Positions 34,272 through 42,874 of a DNA stretch of 48,498 nucleotides are shown here, piece after piece. Source of the stretch: Candidatus Cloacimonadaceae bacterium. Its GTDB lineage: Bacteria; Cloacimonadota; Cloacimonadia; Cloacimonadales; Cloacimonadaceae. The translations under genes were made by a program, and so were the position numbers. The notes beneath the pieces were generated by a model. It worked only from the letters and a program-made list of their open reading frames with translations. It searched no databases and was not told the origin of the DNA. Numbering within the stretch: the stretch's first letter is position 1; every line of letters starts with the position of its first letter. The stretch spans positions 1-48,498 of the forward strand of contig JAUYAR010000152.1 in NCBI GenBank assembly GCA_030693415.1. Direction: 5' to 3'.

Positions 34272-36725
34272 ATGACATCTGGTAAGAATGAGATACATGA
34301 GCAATTGAGAAAAGCCTTCATCAGGATTGGTGAATTTGAGAGAGAAAACGCACAACTAAAGAACAAACTCATCACGCACGAGAAAGAGAATGCAACTCAT
34401 GACGCACAAACATCGTATCTGACGGGAGAAAATGGCATTAACCAACCTAAAAATGAATTGAGTATCCCTGATTCACCGGCATCGGTCAATAGCTCTTCAA
34501 CTCCGGAAAAGAAAGTTACTTTGTTCAAAAACCTGTTTCGCGGCAGAGAAGACGTGTTTGCTATGCGGTGGACAGGCAAGGACAACAAATCAGGATACTC
34601 TCCAGCCTGTATCAATGACTGGAAACTTGGGGTCTGTGGGAAATACAAGAAAATTGCTTGCGCCAATTGCGAAAATAGAAAGATGATTCCGCTGGAAATA
34701 AGGCAGCTATACCGACATCTGAAGGGCGAGATTGTGATAGGAGTTTATCCCTTGCTGGACGATGATACCTGTTTCTTCCTCGCCTTTGACTTCGATAAAA
34801 AGGAGTGGAGGGAAGACGTGCTTGCTCTGATGGAAACTTGCTCAGTTTATACAATACCGGCTTACGTCGAAAAGTCCCGATCGGGCAATGGAGCACACGT
34901 TTGGGTATTCTTTGAAGATGCCGTGGCAGCATCGTCTGCAAGGAAGTTTGGCACTGCACTCTTGACCGCGACAATGGAACGGAGGCATCAAATCGGACTT
35001 GATTCCTATGACAGGATTTTCCCAAATCAAGATACAATGCCCAAGGGAGGATTTGGAAACCTCATCGCGCTGCCTTTACAGAAACAAGCCAGAGAACATG
35101 GGAACAGCATGTTTGTTGACGAGAGTTTGAAGCCGCTTGAAGATCAGTGGAAGCACTTGGCTCATATTGAGAAGCTCACTCAACAGAGATTGAGTGACTT
35201 ACTTAAAGCGTTATCTGCGAATCACAGTCCGATCGGCAAACTTGTAGCATCAACCGAGGAAGAGCTGCCTCCCTGGGAGAAAGCACCCCCTGATAGAGAT
35301 GGTTACGGCGTTTTACCATCACAGGTAAAGATTGTTTTCAGCAACATGGTCTATATCGAAAAAGAATCATTGCCGCCAAAGCTATTGAATCGGATCATCA
35401 GACTCGCGGCTTTTCAGAATCCGGAGTTTTATCGGGCTCAGGCGATGAGGATGCCGATCTACAATATCCCCAGAATCATTAGTTTATCCAGCGAAAGCGA
35501 TAAATACTTGGCTGTCCCCAGAGGCTGCAAAGAAGATTTGACCAAGCTGTTCGACCAATTACATATCGAACCATTGATCAAAGATCAAAGAAATGCCGGC
35601 ACAAAACTTGAGGTTCATTTCATGGGCAAGCTAAGCCCGGAGCAAGTGTTGGCAGGTAAAACGCTACTCGAACACGAGAGTGGAATACTCTCTGCCACCA
35701 CCGCCTTTGGCAAGACAGTTGTAGCAATCTGGATGATTGCTCAGAGGCAGACAAGTACTCTGATTGTAGTTCATAGACGCCAATTGATGCAGCAGTGGAT
35801 AGAGAGATTGAAGTGTTTCCTTGCAGATGCTGAAGTAGGCGAGATTGGAGGGGGCAAGGAAAAGAGAACAATGAAGATAGACGTAGCGATCATCCAAAGC
35901 CTTTATCATGAGCGCAAAGTGAAGGAATACGTTCAGGACTATGGCATGGTGATTGTAGATGAATGTCACCATATTTCTGCCTTCAGCTTTGAGCAAGTTC
36001 TCAAGGAAGCCCAAGCAAAATATGTGTATGGTTTTACAGCCACCCCGATCCGCAAAGACGGTCAGCATCCGATAGTTACGATGCAATGCGGTCCTATCCG
36101 CTATAGGGTTGATTCGAAATCTCAGCTTGCATTCAGAGCCTTTAGCCATAAAGTGATAGTGCGTTATACAAACTTCAAAATGCCAGATCATCTGATCAGC
36201 GCAGACCCCAAGATCACGGACATCTATCAGGCATTGGTTGATGACCGCGCAAGAAATGATCTGATCCTTGACGACATCATCACTGCCATTGTTGCCCGCA
36301 GAAGTCCATTAATTCTTACTGAACGCACCGCTCATGTTGAATTCTTTGCCGAGAAACTTGCGGGGTTTTCGAAGCATGTCATCTCGCTGAGAGGAGGTAT
36401 GGGCAGAAAACAGCTCATGGTAGTGATGGATAAGATTCACTCCATTCCGGACTGTGAGGAAAGGGTGATCATTGCGACAGGTAAATACATTGGAGAGGGT
36501 TTTGATGACAGCAGGCTGGATACGCTGTTTCTGACAATGCCCATATCCTGGAAAGGAACCCTGCAGCAGTATGCCGGACGGCTACACAGAACTCACGACA
36601 ATAAAACCGAAGTCATAATCTACGATTACGTTGATCGGGAGGAGCCGGTGTTAGCTGCTATGTATAGAAAGAGGATAAAGGGTTATGCGGGGATGGGGTA
36701 TAAAATAACCGAGGACTGTAACTAA
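34272..36725 (+). CDS. TOTE-type archaeo-eukaryotic primase fused to SF2 helicase
   Basis: 817 residues. A short coiled coil (10-40) is followed by a four-cysteine zinc-finger-like motif (C113, C122, C130, C133). An AEP primase core follows, with D173/D175 in LAFDFD, H209 in SGNGAHVW and an acidic motif at FPNQD (250-254). From about 450 comes an SF2 helicase: Walker A TTAFGKT (476-482), DECH (563-566), FTATP, and motif VI QYAGRLHR. This architecture is that of the primase-helicases in TOTE conflict systems, a predicted class of anti-mobile-element systems; the name is from family knowledge, not a search. It converges on sbcC with a 4-bp overlap of the gene ends. No separate nuclease or effector gene adjoins it in the same direction. 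Confidence 0.8.
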   Translation: MTSGKNEIHEQLRKAFIRIGEFERENAQLKNKLITHEKENATHDAQTSYLTGENGINQPKNELSIPDSPASVNSSSTPEKKVTLFKNLFRGREDVFAMRWTGKDNKSGYSPACINDWKLGVCGKYKKIACANCENRKMIPLEIRQLYRHLKGEIVIGVYPLLDDDTCFFLAFDFDKKEWREDVLALMETCSVYTIPAYVEKSRSGNGAHVWVFFEDAVAASSARKFGTALLTATMERRHQIGLDSYDRIFPNQDTMPKGGFGNLIALPLQKQAREHGNSMFVDESLKPLEDQWKHLAHIEKLTQQRLSDLLKALSANHSPIGKLVASTEEELPPWEKAPPDRDGYGVLPSQVKIVFSNMVYIEKESLPPKLLNRIIRLAAFQNPEFYRAQAMRMPIYNIPRIISLSSESDKYLAVPRGCKEDLTKLFDQLHIEPLIKDQRNAGTKLEVHFMGKLSPEQVLAGKTLLEHESGILSATTAFGKTVVAIWMIAQRQTSTLIVVHRRQLMQQWIERLKCFLADAEVGEIGGGKEKRTMKIDVAIIQSLYHERKVKEYVQDYGMVIVDECHHISAFSFEQVLKEAQAKYVYGFTATPIRKDGQHPIVTMQCGPIRYRVDSKSQLAFRAFSHKVIVRYTNFKMPDHLISADPKITDIYQALVDDRARNDLILDDIITAIVARRSPLILTERTAHVEFFAEKLAGFSKHVISLRGGMGRKQLMVVMDKIHSIPDCEERVIIATGKYIGEGFDDSRLDTLFLTMPISWKGTLQQYAGRLHRTHDNKTEVIIYDYVDREEPVLAAMYRKRIKGYAGMGYKITEDCN

Positions 36726-39700
36726 TTAGCATCAGCTATGGCTCTGCACCCAATTCCCTTGAGCTGGCTGACTCCGCCAGCTTGCGGGATTACCTGAATC
36801 TGGTTTGTGATCCTGTCCTTGATGGCGGCAACGTGTGAGATGATACCGATCAACTTTCCCTCGTTGTTTAAAGCGGCAAGGTTTTCCATGGCGATTTCCA
36901 GGCTGTCTTCATCCAGGGAACCAAAGCCTTCATCAAGAAAGAGGGAATCGATGCTCACGTTTTTGCTGGACATTTTTGACAGCCCCAAAGCAAGCGCCAG
37001 ACTGACGATGAAACTTTCTCCGCCCGAGAGATTTTTCACTGTGCGGATCTCGCCAGCCTGGTAATCGTCTATGATATACAGGTCCAAAGGGGCATTGTCG
37101 CTATTGATCAGCAGATAGCGGTCGGAAAGCTTCTGCAACTGGACATTGGCGTGGGCGATCAGCAACTCGAAGGTGATCCCTTGGGCAAAAGTGCGGTATT
37201 TTTTTCCGTCCGCGGAACCTATGAGTTCATACATCTTTTCCCAGCGGTTTAGAACCTCATTATGAGTATTGATCTTCCGGATTTGTTCTACGTGCGTCCT
37301 TAGCTGTTTGGAGTTTTCGTTGAGCTTTGTTTCCAGAGCACCACGCTCCCTGTTAGCACTGTCTATTCTGGACTGGCAATCGTTTGCTTCGTTCTGCAAT
37401 TCTGTCCATTCTATTTCGGAAAGCTTTTTCCCCTGTTCCGCTTTTAACATAATGGAGTTTTCGGAGATCTGAGCGTTAATCCTTTTCTGTTTTGAAGTTA
37501 GCGACTCCTCTCTCTGCTGAAGCTCGTTAAGGTTGTCTTGGTCGATGAGACATGCCAGGAATTCTTCGATCCCGGTAAAGCCATTCTTTTGCAGACCCTT
37601 GAGAAAGCTTTCTTCTGCCTTTTGCAGTGCTGGAGACAGCTTAGCGATCAGTTTGGCTGATTTCCGCGCTTGCTCTTCGTTGGAATGAATCAGCGTGGCT
37701 TTTTGTTCGCTTAACAATTCCGATTCCCTTAGATCTGTCCTCAAATTCATCAGTTCCTTCTGCCAGTCCGTTTCAACCTCCTCAACGCTGGTATTTCCGA
37801 GCAGCCGGTATCTGTTCTCCGTATTGTCCTTCAATTCCTTTTCCATCCGCTTTTGGCTTGCCTTGATAGTATCGATCTCCTGTTGCTGGCTGTTCGACAA
37901 TTGCTTTTTGCCATTTAATACTGCCCTCAGTTTTTGGATCCCGGTCTGGAGGCTTTTTGCCCGGGAAATGCTTTGCTCCCAGGTATTTTTTTTGGTTTCC
38001 AAAATGGGGATGAGCAGTTGTGGATCATACTGTCCGTCCAGTACCAACCCGAATGGCGTTAACTCCTCCGTGAGTTTCTTACGCTGGGTAAATTCGCTGT
38101 CATGTAGCTCCTTGAGTGTGGTGGAGCATTGGACAAATTGTTCCTTGATCGACTGAAACTCTAGCTCGGTTTTCCTGCGTTTCTCTTTCTGCGCGTCCAG
38201 TTGCGTCTGTAACTCAAGTTTCTTTTTCTGTAGTTCACCCTGTTTGGTATGCAGTCTTTCAGCCTGTTTGATCAACGATTCCAGGGTTTCAATATACTTG
38301 CTATTCTGTTCTTGTAATTCTTCCAGAATAGCATCCGATACATCCACGATTCCCAATTGCGCGCTTTTTTCCGCCAGATACTTGCCCATAGATTCCACGT
38401 TGCTTTCCTTCTGGGATTGCTGATTCAGCTTATGCCTGGCCGCGGTCTCACCATGCAGTTTTTCCAGTTTCCTGATCTTTGACTCGATGGATTTCAATCC
38501 GACTTGAGCCTGCTCCAGGGCCGTTTCCTGTAGGTCTGTATCCGGTAATTCCGCTGTGGCAAAGGGATGCACGGTTGAACCGCAGAGGGGACAGGGTGTG
38601 TTTTCCTGCAGCTTTATGCGTTCATCGTTAAGGTCCAGTATCTTGTTGGTGTGCCTCAGCTTCTCCATACTATCCTGCACCATTGCATCAGCTGTCTCTT
38701 TGTCTTTGTTTAATCCCTGAAGTTCAGCTTCAAGCTGGGCTAAGCTTATCTTGTCCTTGGAAATCGCGGCTTCTGTCTGTTCGTGTTTGACCTGCGCTTT
38801 CCCGTGGCTTTCATAGCTGGCGCGTAGCGCGCCCAGAGCCGTTGCCCTCCGGTTCGCCGCCTGCAGCAGCGACCTGTATTCCGCCAGGGTATTTGCGGAT
38901 AGGAGTTCGGTAAGCCCTTTGCCCGCCGAATCAAGTGCTATATTCAGCTTACGCAGTTCCTCTTCAACGGATCCGATCTGCTCTTGTATCTTGTTCAATT
39001 CCGCCTGTTTGACGGTCGTACCGGCTTTTTGACACTTTTCCCGATACTTAATAATATCCTTCTGAATTGTCCGCAGCTGTTCAAATTGGTTTACCAGGGC
39101 TTTGAGCGAGGACATCAATTCAGCATCCTCGGGGTGTTCAGTGAGATATTTTTCTGCTCTATCTTGTTCCTTTTCCATGTCCATGATTTCCTGCTCGAGT
39201 TGAGCCATCTCTTTTCCGAGTTCATTAAGCTTTTTGATTCTGGATTTGAGATCCGCTTTCTGCACTGCGACGCTCTTTTTCTGTACTTTAATCCCGCTAT
39301 CCAACTGGCGGATATTGTTGAACAGCTTTTGCTTGTCCGGATTCTGCGCTTCCGCTTGTTTGAGACTTACTTGCCGTTTCTCCAATTCGGGTTTTAACTT
39401 TGTCTGTTCAGCTATCAGATTGGTTTCCTTTTCCTGAAGTTCAGTCTGTTCCTTTATTACTTCCTGCAAGCGGTACCGCCAGGATTCGATTTCCTGTAAA
39501 TCCGGTCTCAAAGGTAGCGCCCGGCGCGCTTTATCTAGCTTTTCACGATCCGGTGCGAATATATGGATCTCTTTCTCAACATCTTTCAGGCGGTTTTCTT
39601 GTGTCCTAATCTCACTTTTCAGGCGCTCGATGTTTTCCGCCCATTTTAGCTTGGCGGCGATCTCTATTTGGCTTTCTTTCATTTTTTTTTCTGCCTGCTT

Positions 39701-40384
39701 GGACTGCGTCAGACTGTCCTGCAGTTCCACGCATTCTTCGCTGCTGAGCAGTTGTATGGACCCCAAGGCGGCAAGCAGTTCTTTGTGCTCGTTCTGCAGT
39801 GCGTTTTTCCGATTATACACTTCTATGGATATTTCGCTGTAGATATCGGTTCCCGTGATCTCTTCCAGGATTGAAGAACGTTCGTTGACATCTGCCTTCA
39901 GAAAGGCGTCAAAACCTCCTTGTGCCAGCAGCATGGACCGCGTGAAACGAGTAAAATCCATGCCGGTGACCTCTTCGACCTTGGCCTTCACTTGGGTGGT
40001 TTTTTCCTCCAGCAGCTTGCCAGTTCCTACGTCTGAGATATCGTGCTTGGGCTGTTGTAGTTCGCCGCCAGGTTTGTTGCGTGCGCGTTTCTGGCTCCAA
40101 TAACACCGGAAACTGCCTTTATTGGTGTTAAATTCCACTTCAGCAAAACAGTCTCCGGTCCGGCGGGACATCAGTTCGTTCGTGCCCTTGCTGATCCTGC
40201 TCAAGCGCGGAGTTTCGCCATACAAGGCCAAACAGATAGCGTCCAGGATGGTTGATTTCCCGGCTCCTGTGGGTCCGGTGATGGCAAATATCCCGCTTTC
40301 GGTGAAAACCTTGTGGGAAAAGTCGATTTCCCATTCCCCTGCCAGCGAATTCAGATTCTTAAATCTCAGTTTTTGGATCCTCAT
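36722..40384 (-). CDS. sbcC: Exonuclease subunit SbcC (Rad50-like ATPase)
   Basis: A 1220-residue SMC-type ATPase. Walker A is GPTGAGKST (37-45). About 900 residues of coiled coil carry a central zinc hook CPLC at C598/C601. The C-terminal half has the signature NLSGGESFIVSLALALGLS and Walker B DSLFLDEGFGSLDED. With SbcD it opens and cuts hairpins and protein-blocked DNA ends, and limits long palindromes. ATG 40384 is 8 bp after sbcD. In this window, dense in long palindromes, its substrate is abundant. Confidence 0.93.
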   Translation of the reverse strand: MRIQKLRFKNLNSLAGEWEIDFSHKVFTESGIFAITGPTGAGKSTILDAICLALYGETPRLSRISKGTNELMSRRTGDCFAEVEFNTNKGSFRCYWSQKRARNKPGGELQQPKHDISDVGTGKLLEEKTTQVKAKVEEVTGMDFTRFTRSMLLAQGGFDAFLKADVNERSSILEEITGTDIYSEISIEVYNRKNALQNEHKELLAALGSIQLLSSEECVELQDSLTQSKQAEKKMKESQIEIAAKLKWAENIERLKSEIRTQENRLKDVEKEIHIFAPDREKLDKARRALPLRPDLQEIESWRYRLQEVIKEQTELQEKETNLIAEQTKLKPELEKRQVSLKQAEAQNPDKQKLFNNIRQLDSGIKVQKKSVAVQKADLKSRIKKLNELGKEMAQLEQEIMDMEKEQDRAEKYLTEHPEDAELMSSLKALVNQFEQLRTIQKDIIKYREKCQKAGTTVKQAELNKIQEQIGSVEEELRKLNIALDSAGKGLTELLSANTLAEYRSLLQAANRRATALGALRASYESHGKAQVKHEQTEAAISKDKISLAQLEAELQGLNKDKETADAMVQDSMEKLRHTNKILDLNDERIKLQENTPCPLCGSTVHPFATAELPDTDLQETALEQAQVGLKSIESKIRKLEKLHGETAARHKLNQQSQKESNVESMGKYLAEKSAQLGIVDVSDAILEELQEQNSKYIETLESLIKQAERLHTKQGELQKKKLELQTQLDAQKEKRRKTELEFQSIKEQFVQCSTTLKELHDSEFTQRKKLTEELTPFGLVLDGQYDPQLLIPILETKKNTWEQSISRAKSLQTGIQKLRAVLNGKKQLSNSQQQEIDTIKASQKRMEKELKDNTENRYRLLGNTSVEEVETDWQKELMNLRTDLRESELLSEQKATLIHSNEEQARKSAKLIAKLSPALQKAEESFLKGLQKNGFTGIEEFLACLIDQDNLNELQQREESLTSKQKRINAQISENSIMLKAEQGKKLSEIEWTELQNEANDCQSRIDSANRERGALETKLNENSKQLRTHVEQIRKINTHNEVLNRWEKMYELIGSADGKKYRTFAQGITFELLIAHANVQLQKLSDRYLLINSDNAPLDLYIIDDYQAGEIRTVKNLSGGESFIVSLALALGLSKMSSKNVSIDSLFLDEGFGSLDEDSLEIAMENLAALNNEGKLIGIISHVAAIKDRITNQIQVIPQAGGVSQLKGIGCRAIADAN

Positions 40385-40392
40385 TTCTTACC

Positions 40393-41610
40393 TCACTCCG
40401 CGTTTGCGTCCCTATCCGCCAGACTTTGCAGGACCTCGTTGTAGCAGGCACAAAGCTCCTTCGCGAGGGGCGCTTCGATCTTGTGCCGTTCCAGACATCG
40501 TTTGAAGACCTCCTGGGGATCGAGGTCATCCAAGGTTTCCTCCAGTTTTTGCCGGGACAAAGCTTTCTGTGTGATGCGCTCGTTTCTGAGCCGCAACAGT
40601 TCGATGTCACTGTCTTCGATCAGGTCCAATACGTCCTGTTTCAGGTCAGACCGCAGGTCAAAACCCGTGTAGTTTATATCCAACCAGCAGGGAAGCGATT
40701 CCGTGAGCAGGGATTCCAGCACCCTGTTGATCTCGTCCCAATCACCATCGATCTGGACAAGCTTGACGGTTTGCGGTACTTTCACTGCTTTAATGGTCGC
40801 TTTTGCGCCTTTGATATCGACTATGAGCACCTGTTTATCAGACTCAGCCTCTTTGAAGGAAAGGGGGATCGGCGACCCGGAATAGCGGCAATTCGCCCGC
40901 TTGCCCACGCTTTGCTGCCTGTGTAGATGCCCCAATGCGATATAGCTCAACTCCTTGGGGAAAACGCTGTCCGCAACCTGTGCCAGATTGCCGATATACA
41001 GGTCCCGCACCGCTTCGCCATCACTCAAACTAGCCCCTTTAGCGAAAAGATGCCCCATCGCGATCACCGGTAGTTTTTGGGCGAGCGAAAAAGAGTGCGT
41101 GAACACGTCCTGATAGTGTTTTTTAATCCCAGCGATCAGCTTTTCCTCTTTGTTCGCGATCGATTCGCCGCTTTCCACAAAACGCAGATCCCGCTCCCTG
41201 AGAAAGGGAACAGCGCAGACAAACAACTGGGCTTTGCCTGCATCATCTTTAAGAAGCAAAACCTCGTCTTCCGCAGAATCCGTCATGCATCCGACAACGT
41301 GGATATTGAGATATTTCAGCAATTCGCCGGGAGCGTTGAGCAAAGTTGGGGAATCGTGGTTTCCGCCGATGATGACGACATGGCGGCAATCCGTGAGATT
41401 AACCAGATGGAGGAAATTATAATAGAGTTCCTGAGCCCTATTGCTAGGCGAGGAGGAATCGAAAACGTCGCCGCTGACCAGCAAAATGTCGATCCTTTCA
41501 TCCCGGACCAGTTCGATCAGCCACTCCAGAAAGGTCAGCTGTTCTTCGTATCGTTTCCTGCCAAAGAGGCTGCATCCCAGATGCCAGTCCGACGTATGCA
41601 ATAATCTCAT
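40393..41610 (-). CDS. sbcD: Exonuclease subunit SbcD (Mre11-like nuclease)
   Basis: A 405-residue metallophosphoesterase nuclease. The manganese-binding motifs are HTSDWHLG at the N-terminus, VSGDVFDSSSPS, GGNHDSP, AMGHLF and ALGHLHRQQ. It is the nuclease partner of SbcC and lies immediately upstream in the same transcript. The C-terminal capping region is helical and ordinary. Confidence 0.93.
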   Translation of the reverse strand: MRLLHTSDWHLGCSLFGRKRYEEQLTFLEWLIELVRDERIDILLVSGDVFDSSSPSNRAQELYYNFLHLVNLTDCRHVVIIGGNHDSPTLLNAPGELLKYLNIHVVGCMTDSAEDEVLLLKDDAGKAQLFVCAVPFLRERDLRFVESGESIANKEEKLIAGIKKHYQDVFTHSFSLAQKLPVIAMGHLFAKGASLSDGEAVRDLYIGNLAQVADSVFPKELSYIALGHLHRQQSVGKRANCRYSGSPIPLSFKEAESDKQVLIVDIKGAKATIKAVKVPQTVKLVQIDGDWDEINRVLESLLTESLPCWLDINYTGFDLRSDLKQDVLDLIEDSDIELLRLRNERITQKALSRQKLEETLDDLDPQEVFKRCLERHKIEAPLAKELCACYNEVLQSLADRDANAE

Positions 41611-41707
41611 TTCTTTTACCTATTACTTATTTACAAATTACAGACTCTATTCATTCAAACTGCTGGGTACTTAGTCTAAAAAACTTGGGTTCTTCATGAA
41701 TCGGGAT
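41611..41707. other. Spacer between dprA-like and sbcD genes
   Basis: 97 bp, AT-rich, with no gene or obvious terminator. A separate promoter for sbcDC here is possible but none is clear. Confidence 0.4.
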
Positions 41708-42844
41708 TTAATCCAAATCTATTGTCTGCTGAGCATCATTTGCATTTTTAACTTTGTATTTGTTTGCCCGGCCAATTTTTATCTGCTCCACGGTGTCTGT
41801 CTTTTTTAATAATTTGGTCATTCGCATAGAGGTCCAGCCGCAATTGAGCTTATCGCAGATTTCTTTCGCTGTGAGAGCCTTGTCAGTAATCAAGTAGAGA
41901 ATCCTATCGAGGATATCCTCATTTGACGCATTATCGGGTGATACGTTCTCAGCAGTCGATTGATCTGCCAATAGCTCACCATAGAAATCTACTTCCCTGG
42001 CGCCCATAGAAATCAGCAGATCATTGGCATTTGCTTCACCTTCCTCCGGTTTGCGGACATAGATTATCCGTCCCTTACGAAGTCCGTCCCTCACTCCCGA
42101 CCAGGTTCCACCGGAATTGAACGAGTCAGCCACATAAATGTGCTTTGCCAGGCCATAGATGATGGGATTCCGTGCCATTGCCAGTTCCACTTTCCAAGGC
42201 GCCTTGGGGTGAAATGTGCTGAGAACCAGCACATTTCCCTCAATGATCTGTTTATAGTAGGTCTTATAGCCTGATCCAAAGGTCAGCACACCCTGGGGAA
42301 GCACAATGATGCTATGACCATTATACTTTAGTGTGGAATCCAGAGCGGCTTTATCGATACCCTTGGCAAATCCGCTGACGACCACCTGATAGTTATCAGT
42401 GCCTCTTTTGGCAACGTTATCAGTAAATTGCATACCTTGTGCACTTGCGTTTCGTGATCCCACAATGGCTATGGAATCCTCCTTCAGTAGTTGTTTGTTT
42501 CCTTTTATATATAGTACCGGTGGCGAATACGCGAGTTTCAGGTTCTCCTTTAAAGTGGGTGAATAATCCGGATCATTGAGCGGGATGAGCTCGAAGCCTT
42601 GATTTAGAAGACTCTCCGCAAGAAATGCATTGTTGGCTATCTGCTCTTTAGCCTCTAACAGCGAGGCGCAGTAATGTTCTTCCAGTGAATACACGCTCTT
42701 CCAGACCTCCGTTTCGAGAGCAAAGAACGCCTCCAAATCTGAGTTATTGTCAAAATAGATGGCTTTAATCAGGGCATTAATTCGGCCATTCGTCCAGCGC
42801 TGAAGATGAGCAATCGTGATCCAGTAAGCGGCATGATTTATCAT
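41708..42844 (-). CDS. DprA-like DNA-processing protein
   Basis: 378 residues. An N-terminal helical region is followed by the DprA/Smf Rossmann (SLOG) domain at about 85-300: IAIVGSRNAS (125-134), VVVSGFAKGID (154-164), HSIIVLPQGV, FHPKAPWKVELAMARNPIIYGLA and SGGTWSG (244-250). A winged helix closes the protein (about 310-370, DKALTAKEICDKLNCGWTSMRMTKLLKK). Classical DprA loads RecA on incoming single strands; SLOG relatives also occur in defence systems as partners of phosphoribosyltransferases. It lies 30 bp after the RecQ-ComFC gene. FHPKAPW in place of the usual EYPPG..P segment marks it as a divergent DprA. Confidence 0.8.
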   Translation of the reverse strand: MINHAAYWITIAHLQRWTNGRINALIKAIYFDNNSDLEAFFALETEVWKSVYSLEEHYCASLLEAKEQIANNAFLAESLLNQGFELIPLNDPDYSPTLKENLKLAYSPPVLYIKGNKQLLKEDSIAIVGSRNASAQGMQFTDNVAKRGTDNYQVVVSGFAKGIDKAALDSTLKYNGHSIIVLPQGVLTFGSGYKTYYKQIIEGNVLVLSTFHPKAPWKVELAMARNPIIYGLAKHIYVADSFNSGGTWSGVRDGLRKGRIIYVRKPEEGEANANDLLISMGAREVDFYGELLADQSTAENVSPDNASNEDILDRILYLITDKALTAKEICDKLNCGWTSMRMTKLLKKTDTVEQIKIGRANKYKVKNANDAQQTIDLD

Positions 42845-42874
42845 CTATCATCCTTTGTTTGAGTAATTATCATC

